A DNA stretch of 5,617 nucleotides from JBLEFH01 sp047345645 (GTDB taxonomy: Bacteria > Pseudomonadota > Alphaproteobacteria > Rhodobacterales > Rhodobacteraceae). Shown piece by piece: positions 1 to 5,617 of the stretch (the stretch's first letter is position 1; every line of letters starts with the position of its first letter). The notes under the pieces were generated by a model. That model was not told the DNA's origin. It did not search any database and worked only from the letters and a program-made list of their open reading frames with translations. Location: assembly GCA_047345645.1 (NCBI GenBank), contig JBLEFH010000017.1; one strand, given 5' to 3'. Both the position numbers and the translations under genes were made by a program.

Positions 1-12
1 GCTCTTTGACAT
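1..12 (+). promoter_or_regulatory. boxA antitermination element of the rRNA leader
   Basis: GCTCTTTGACAT matches the bacterial rrn boxA (E. coli TGCTCTTTAACA) with one central difference, and it is the form common in alphaproteobacterial rRNA leaders. As RNA it is bound by NusB and S10 (NusE) and lets RNA polymerase read through the structured, untranslated operon without Rho termination. The window begins inside or exactly at the element, so its first base and any boxB upstream cannot be seen. Confidence 0.85.
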
Positions 13-25
13 TATGTATCCAAGA

Positions 26-59
26 TTGAAGGGATATGAGGGTGGTTTGGTTGTCGTTT
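26..59 (+). other. 5' arm of the 16S precursor processing stem
   Basis: These bases pair without bulges to 1758-1791 in the spacer (26 with 1791, 59 with 1758). The core TTGAAGGGATAT against ATATCCCTTCAA has only Watson-Crick pairs; the inner half contains many G-U pairs. Such a helix brings the two ends of 16S together and is the usual RNase III substrate that frees pre-16S. The pairing is seen directly; cleavage by RNase III is inferred from the known pathway. Confidence 0.9.
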
Positions 60-204
60 ATTGCGACAGAGACGTTTCCTTGTATCTTGCCTTTTAGGGG
101 TGATGAGCCCTGATGATGAAGGTGTCAGCAGATCGTGGTGCTGCGGCGGAGACGCTGCGTTTAGCATCATGTGACGTTTAATGTGCGAGGAAAGTTTTCT
201 GTCA

Positions 205-225
205 AGAATGAGCTATGCTCATTTT
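205..225 (+). other. Hairpin abutting the 16S 5' end
   Basis: AATGAGC (207-213) and GCTCATT (217-223) form a perfect seven-pair stem with loop TAT. The stem extends by G206-U224 and A205-U225. It ends where mature 16S begins. The stem followed by TTTT resembles an intrinsic terminator, but the operon clearly continues and boxA lies upstream, so a structure guiding 5'-end maturation of 16S is more likely. That role is inferred. Confidence 0.7.
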
Positions 226-1835
<1,610 letters not shown>

Positions 1836-1911
1836 GGGGCCTTAGCTCAGCTGGGAGAGCATCTGCTTTGCAAGCAGAGGGTCATCGGTTCGATCCCGAT
1901 AGGCTCCACCA
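1836..1911 (+). tRNA. tRNA-Ala (anticodon UGC)
   Basis: A 76-nt tRNA with a complete cloverleaf. The acceptor GGGGCCT pairs with AGGCTCC and includes the G3-U70 pair that alanyl-tRNA synthetase recognises. The anticodon stem TCTGC/GCAGA encloses loop TTTGCAA with anticodon TGC at 1869-1871. The T arm is ATCGG-TTCGATC-CCGAT, the discriminator base is A, and CCA is encoded (1909-1911). It is the first tRNA after 16S, whereas most bacterial operons place tRNA-Ile there. Its last 15 bases belong to an 18-bp perfect inverted repeat with the sequence just downstream. Confidence 0.98.
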
Positions 1912-1980
1912 AAATGCTCCGCCTTTTGGTGGAGCCTATCGAGTTCTTGTTTGCGCACCTTCGGTGCGACAGGCTCCACC
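1897..1980 (+). repeat. tRNA-Ala 3'-end triple repeat: end, inverted copy, hairpin, direct copy
   Basis: The tRNA-Ala 3' end with three following A's (1897-1914) is repeated as a perfect inverted copy at 1924-1941 (18 bp, loop TGCTCCGCC). A small hairpin follows (CGCAC 1954-1958 with GTGCG 1964-1968), then a direct copy of the tRNA end, CGACAGGCTCCACC (1967-1980), with one mismatch to 1897-1910. The inverted copy can pair either with the tRNA end or with the downstream direct copy. The same plan follows tRNA-Ile. Whether this is a processing signal, a tiny mobile element or a template-switch product is not known to me. Confidence 0.85.
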
Positions 1981-2102
1981 GGGCAGCAAGCCCGCGTGGG
2001 TGAACGCGATGATCATGGGCGTGCCATCTCGGCTTGATGCCCCAACAGCGCGACTGCGCTGCGCGGAGCGGGGTCAGCAGCCGCTGACCCTTAAGCAAAA
2101 CC
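1981..2102 (+). other. Hairpin-rich linker between tRNA-Ala and tRNA-Ile
   Basis: No gene is seen. Three hairpins are: GGGC/GCCC (1981-1984 with 1990-1993 region), CAGCGC-GACT-GCGCTG (2046-2061), and GGGTCAGC-AGCC-GCTGACCC (2071-2090). The last is a perfect eight-pair stem 12 bases before tRNA-Ile and is not followed by a T run, so it does not look like an intrinsic terminator. It may define the 5' flank for tRNA-Ile maturation, which is inference. Confidence 0.65.
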
Positions 2103-2170
<68 letters not shown>

Positions 2171-2179
<9 letters not shown>

Positions 2180-2247
2180 TTTTTTGCAAAATGGTGGATC
2201 TCGGGTTTTGAGTTTGTCGGCTGCGCCGACGGGGGACCCACCATTTT
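2171..2247 (+). repeat. tRNA-Ile 3'-end triple repeat: end, inverted copy, hairpin, direct copy
   Basis: The tRNA-Ile 3' end plus a T run, GACCCACCATTTT (2171-2183), is followed by an inverted copy AAAATGGTGGATC (2188-2200; ten perfect pairs, one mismatch, then two pairs). Next comes a hairpin GTCGGC-TGC-GCCGAC (2216-2230), and then an exact direct copy of the 13 bases at 2235-2247. Because both direct copies are identical, the inverted copy can pair equally well with the tRNA end or with the downstream copy. The plan matches the module after tRNA-Ala, although the sequences differ. Confidence 0.85.
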
Positions 2248-2319
2248 GGGCCGTTCTTGAGGAGAGCGAGAGACGATTTGATCGCTGAGCACTTGTGAGT
2301 GTTCAGCCGTCCAATCGGA

Positions 2320-2340
2320 CGATTTGATATTGTGAAGAGA
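2320..2340 (+). promoter_or_regulatory. Degenerate boxA-like segment before 23S
   Basis: ATTTGATATTGTG resembles the leader's TTTGACATTATG, sharing TTTGA-ATT-TG. Many rRNA operons have a second boxA in the spacer upstream of 23S. The 5' half (GCTC) seen in the leader copy is not conserved here, so NusB binding may be weak. The assignment rests on similarity and position only. Confidence 0.4.
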
Positions 2341-2545
2341 GCAAATACACGAGACGTTGTTGAGGCGTAGACCAAGTGGGGTGTGCGTCGCGTTGATCCT
2401 TTGGGATCGACAACAGCAACAGTCTTTCCAAGTCAAAGACACTAACCGTTCTGGATTATGATCCAGAATTTGGGATGTTGCCCGTCTGGCCTTATGGCTG
2501 TTCGGGCACGAGTGATGACTTCTCGATCCGAAGACTTTTGTTTGA

Positions 2546-2609
2546 GTCATCGCGTAGCGATGACCGCTTCGCGCCGGCCCTTGGCCGGTTGGGTGGCGGT
2601 TAGCTGCGT
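2546..2609 (+). repeat. Three-hairpin structured repeat, spacer copy
   Basis: Three stems follow each other with no gap: GTCATCGC-GTA-GCGATGAC (2546-2564), CGC-TTC-GCG (2565-2573) and CCGGCC-CTT-GGCCGG (2574-2588). A conserved tail containing GGTGGCGG-TAGCT comes next. The segment aligns without gaps to 2812-2875 inside the 23S intervening sequence, with 54 of 64 bases identical. The differences fall in loops, in the tail, or as paired compensatory changes, so the RNA fold appears to be maintained. I do not recognise the family. Confidence 0.85.
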
Positions 2610-2644
2610 AGACACAAACGAAGACATTACGCATTTAAAAGGGT

Positions 2645-2674
2645 GCGTCATGCGTCTTCCGGGTCGGATCAAGC
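2645..2674 (+). other. 5' arm of the 23S precursor processing stem
   Basis: Pairs with 5532-5561. The blocks TCATGC (2648-2653), TCTTCCGGGTCGG (2655-2667) and TCAAGC (2669-2674) match complements downstream, separated by single mismatches at 2654 and 2668. The innermost block corresponds to the helix joining the mature 23S ends. The rest is the expected RNase III substrate that frees pre-23S; cleavage is inferred. Confidence 0.92.
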
Positions 2675-2796
2675 GTGAAAAGGGCGTTTGGTGGATGCCT
2701 TGGCAGTAAGAGGCGATGAAGGACGTGATACTCTGCGATAAGCCATGGGGAGCTGAGAATAAGCTTTGATCCATGGATTTCCGAATGGGGGAACCC

Positions 2797-2899
2797 ATCT
2801 GATTGTGTTCAGTTATCGCGTAGCGATAACCGCTCCGCGCCGACCTTTGGTCGGTTTGGTGGCGGCTAGCTATGTGGTTATCTGAGTGCAAAAACAGAT
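2797..2899 (+). other. Helix-9 intervening sequence in 23S
   Basis: E. coli has a short helix 9 after AACCCA; here about 100 bases occupy that place. The base is a stem of ATCTG (2797-2801) with CAGAT (2895-2899), then TTGTGTTC (2803-2810) with GAGTGCAA (2884-2891), including G-U pairs. Inside it sits a second copy of the three-hairpin repeat. Helix-9 insertions are known in many Alphaproteobacteria and are cut out by RNase III, leaving a 5.8S-like 5' fragment. Excision here is inferred; pairing and position are seen. Confidence 0.88.
2812..2875 (+). repeat. Three-hairpin structured repeat, 23S insertion copy
   Basis: Stems GTTATCGC-GTA-GCGATAAC (2812-2830), CGC-TCC-GCG (2831-2839) and CCGACC-TTT-GGTCGG (2840-2854) are followed by a tail with GGTGGCGG-TAGCT. 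Compared with the spacer copy exactly 266 bases upstream, a C-G pair became T-A in the first stem and a G-C pair became A-T in the third. The copy fills the tip of the helix-9 insertion, so it would be removed if that insertion is excised. Confidence 0.85.
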
Positions 2900-3786
2900 A
2901 CTTAATTCCTGAATATATAGGGTTTTAAGAGCAAACCCGGGGAACTGAAACATCTAAGTACCCGGAGGAAAGGACATCAATTGAGACTCTGCGAGTAGCG
3001 GCGAGCGAAAGCGGACCAGCCAAGCCTTGAGTGTGAGCAGAACCAGTTGGAAAGCTGGGCGATATGGGTGACAGCCCCGTATGCGAAGCATGAGAGGATG
3101 TATTAAGTAGGGCGGGACACGTGAAATCCTGTCTGAAGATCGGAGGACCACCTTCGAAGGCTAAGTACTCCTTACTGACCGATAGCGAACCAGTACCGTG
3201 AGGGAAAGGTGAAAAGCACCCCGACGAGGGGAGTGAAACAGTACCTGAAACCGGACGCCTACAAACAGTCGGAGCCTCCTTGAGAGGTGACGGCGTACCT
3301 TTTGTATAATGGGTCAACGACTTGGTCTTACGAGCAAGCTTAAGCCGATAGGTGGAGGCGCAGCGAAAGCGAGTCTTAAGAGGGCGCATGAGTTCGTAGG
3401 ATCAGACCCGAAACCGAGTGATCTAGGCATGACCAGGCTGAAGTTGCGGTAACACGCAATGGAGGGCCGAACCCACACCTGTTGAAAAAGGTCGGGATGA
3501 GTTGTGCCTAGGGGTGAAAGGCCAATCAAACTCGGAGATAGCTGGTTCTCCGCGAAATCTATTTAGGTAGAGCGTCATATGAATACCTTGGGGGGTAGAG
3601 CACTGGATGGGTAATGGGGACCCACAGTCTTACTGATCCTAACCAAACTCCGAATACCCAAGAGTACTATATGGCAGACACACTGCAGATGCTAACGTCT
3701 GTAGTGGAGAGGGAAACAACCCTGACCAACAGCTAAGGCCCCTAATTCGTGGCTAAGTGGGAAAGCATGTGGGACGACCAAAACAA

Positions 3787-3817
<31 letters not shown>

Positions 3818-4542
3818 TAAAGATAGCGTAACAGCTCACTGGTCTAATTAAGTTGTCCTGCGGCGAAGATGTACCGGGGCTCAAGCCACGAGCCGAAGCT
3901 TTGGACGCGTAAGCGTGGTAGCGGAGCGTTCTGTGAACCAAGACCTGCCGACTTTATCTTTCTTTTGAGAGATGCGGTCGGCGAGGTCTTTGCTGTGAAG
4001 CCGGACTGTGAGGTACCGGTGGAGCGATCAGAAGTGAGAATGTTGACATGAGTAGCGATAAAGAGTGTGAGAGACACTCTCGCCGAAAGTCCAAGGGTTC
4101 CTGCTTAAAGCTAATCTGAGCAGGGTAAGCCGGCCCCTAAGGCAAGGCCGAAAGGCGTAGTCGATGGGAACCAGGTTAATATTCCTGGGCCAGGAGATGG
4201 TGACGGATCTCGAAGGTTGTTCTTCCTTATTGGATTGGAAGGGCCGCTTAGAGGTTCCTGGAAATAGCCCTCCATAGGACCGTACCCGAAACCGACACAG
4301 GTGGACTGGTAGAGCATACCAAGGCGCTTGAGAGAACTGCATTGAAGGAACTCGGCAAAATGCCTCCGTAAGTTCGCGAGAAGGAGGCCCGGATTGTAGG
4401 CAACTATGGTCCGGGGGCACAGACCAGGGGGTGGCGACTGTTTACTAAAAACACAGGGCTCTGCGAAGTCGCAAGACGACGTATAGGGTCTGACGCCTGC
4501 CCGGTGCCGGAAGGTTAAAAGGAGATGTGCAAGCATTGAATT

Positions 4543-4633
<91 letters not shown>

Positions 4634-4888
4634 CGACTTCCCCGCTGTCTCCAATGCAGACTCAGCGAAATTGAATTCCCCGTGAAGATGCGGGGTTCCC
4701 GCGGTTAGACGGAAAGACCCCGTGCACCTTTACTACAGCTTCACACTGGCAGCAGGCCGGCGATGTGCAGGATAGGTGGTAGGCTTTGAACCGGAGGCGC
4801 CAGTCTTCGGGGAGCCATCCTTGAGATACCACTCTTCGCTCGCTTGCTGTCTAACCGCGGACCGTTATCCGGTTCCGGGACCCTGTGT

Positions 4889-4938
<50 letters not shown>

Positions 4939-5061
4939 GCGATGGTGGGCTCAGGTTGGTCGGAAATCAACCGTAGAGTGCAATGGCAGAAGCCCGCCTG
5001 ACTGCAAGACTGACAAGTCGAGCAGAGACGAAAGTCGGCCATAGTGATCCGGTGGTCCCGA

Positions 5062-5115
<54 letters not shown>

Positions 5116-5144
5116 ACTGCCCAAGAGTCCATATCGACGGCAGT

Positions 5145-5187
<43 letters not shown>

Positions 5188-5188
5188 C

Positions 5189-5242
<54 letters not shown>

Positions 5243-5531
5243 GAACGTCGTGAGACAGTTCGGTCCCTATCTGCCGTGGGTGTCGGAGACTTGAGAGGAG
5301 TTGCCCCTAGTACGAGAGGACCGGGGTGAACGATCCACTGGTGGACCTGTTGTTGCGCCAGCAGCAGTGCAGGGTAGCTATGATCGGACAGGATAACCGC
5401 TGAAGGCATCTAAGCGGGAAGCCCCCCTCAAAACAAGGTCTCCCTGAGGGCCGTGGAAGACCACCACGTCGATAGGCCGGAGATGTAAGTGCAGCAATGC
5501 ACTCAGTTGACTGGTACTAATTGCCCGATCG

Positions 5532-5561
5532 GCTTGAACCGACCCGGAAGAGGCATGATGT
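5532..5561 (+). other. 3' arm of the 23S precursor processing stem
   Basis: GCTTGA (5532-5537), CCGACCCGGAAGA (5539-5551) and GCATGA (5553-5558) complement 2669-2674, 2655-2667 and 2648-2653. The two single mismatches are symmetric (5538 with 2668, 5552 with 2654). A few outer pairs extend it to 5561. It closes the loop containing all of 23S. Confidence 0.92.
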
Positions 5562-5617
5562 TTCTTCAAGGGATACGAGACAGCCATCACTCAGATGAAA
5601 CACTTATAAACCTTGGA
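5542..5617 (+). other. 23S trailer, start of the 23S to 5S spacer
   Basis: Sequence after the mature 23S end. Its first 20 bases are processing-stem arm. A weak long-range hairpin, TGTTTC (5559-5564) with GAAACA (5597-5602), is possible. No 5S signature is visible before the window ends, although a 5S gene would be expected soon after. No terminator or coding region is seen. Confidence 0.7.

Larger units (their letters stand above)
1..225 (+). other. rRNA operon leader (5' external transcribed spacer)
   Basis: This is the transcribed leader between the promoter, which is not in the window, and the mature 16S 5' end. It opens with boxA and then carries the 5' arm of the 16S processing stem. 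Local hairpins are visible: TTGTCG/CGACAG (51-56 with 64-69), TTAGGG/CCCTGA (94-99 with 108-113), CAGCA/TGCTG (126-130 with 139-143), and a strong one at 205-225. The 51-69 hairpin competes with the inner end of the long processing stem. I see no coding potential and no -35/-10 promoter here. The role is inferred from position and from rRNA leader architecture. Confidence 0.85.
2248..2666 (+). other. tRNA-Ile to 23S spacer
   Basis: About 420 bases with no supportable gene; the short ORFs across it lack any recognisable protein feature. It holds a degenerate boxA-like segment (2320-2340), and hairpins GTTGATCC/GGATCGAC (2392-2399 with 2404-2411), TTCTGGAT-TATG-ATCCAGAA (2449-2468, eight perfect pairs) and GCCCG/CGGGC (2480-2484 with 2503-2507, with an inner weak stem). 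A compact three-hairpin repeat (2546-2609) and the 5' arm of the 23S processing stem (from 2645) follow. Confidence 0.8.

Noticed and set aside
205..225. Intrinsic terminator upstream of 16S
   Set aside because: The stem is followed by only TTTT, the operon continues, and boxA lies upstream. A maturation hairpin fits better.
2458..2709. An 83-codon + strand ORF from the spacer into 23S
   Set aside because: It crosses the hairpin repeat, the processing stem and the 23S start. The codons follow RNA structure and no ribosome binding site or protein motif is convincing.
5600..5617. Start of a 5S rRNA gene at the right edge
   Set aside because: The last bases do not show a recognisable 5S start, and too little sequence remains to test pairing. 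A 5S gene may lie just beyond.

Overview
The window is one ribosomal RNA operon read on the + strand, with no supportable protein-coding gene. It runs from the boxA antitermination element of the leader, through 16S rRNA, a long spacer with tRNA-Ala(UGC) and tRNA-Ile(GAU), and 23S rRNA, to about 75 bases past the 23S 3' end. The promoter lies upstream of the window. No 5S gene is visible before the right edge.

The 16S has alphaproteobacterial traits: a short helix 6, a length near 1460 nt, and an alpha-type segment at 851-880. The 23S helix 9 carries an intervening sequence of the kind common in that class. The V3 region and the leader boxA look most like Rhodobacterales or a neighbouring lineage, but genus cannot be told by eye.

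Layout: leader with boxA and hairpins (1-225); 16S (226-1687); spacer part 1 with the 3' arm of the 16S processing stem (1688-1835); tRNA-Ala (1836-1911) with a tRNA-derived triple repeat (to 1980); hairpin-rich linker (1981-2102); tRNA-Ile (2103-2179) with a second triple repeat (to 2247); spacer part 2 with several hairpins and a compact structured repeat (2248-2666); 23S (2667-5541) with a helix-9 intervening sequence at 2797-2899; 23S trailer (5542-5617).

The parts act as one transcript. BoxA would recruit the antitermination complex. Two long flanking helices (26-59 with 1758-1791, and 2645-2674 with 5532-5561) loop out 16S and 23S for RNase III. The tRNAs are released from between them.

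Three things stand out. First, the tRNA order is Ala then Ile, the reverse of the usual Ile then Ala. Second, each tRNA 3' end is followed by an inverted copy of itself, a small GC hairpin and a direct copy of itself, with the same plan but different sequence after each tRNA. Third, a 64-base three-hairpin repeat occurs once in the spacer and once inside the 23S intervening sequence; the copies differ at 10 positions, four of which form two compensatory base-pair changes.
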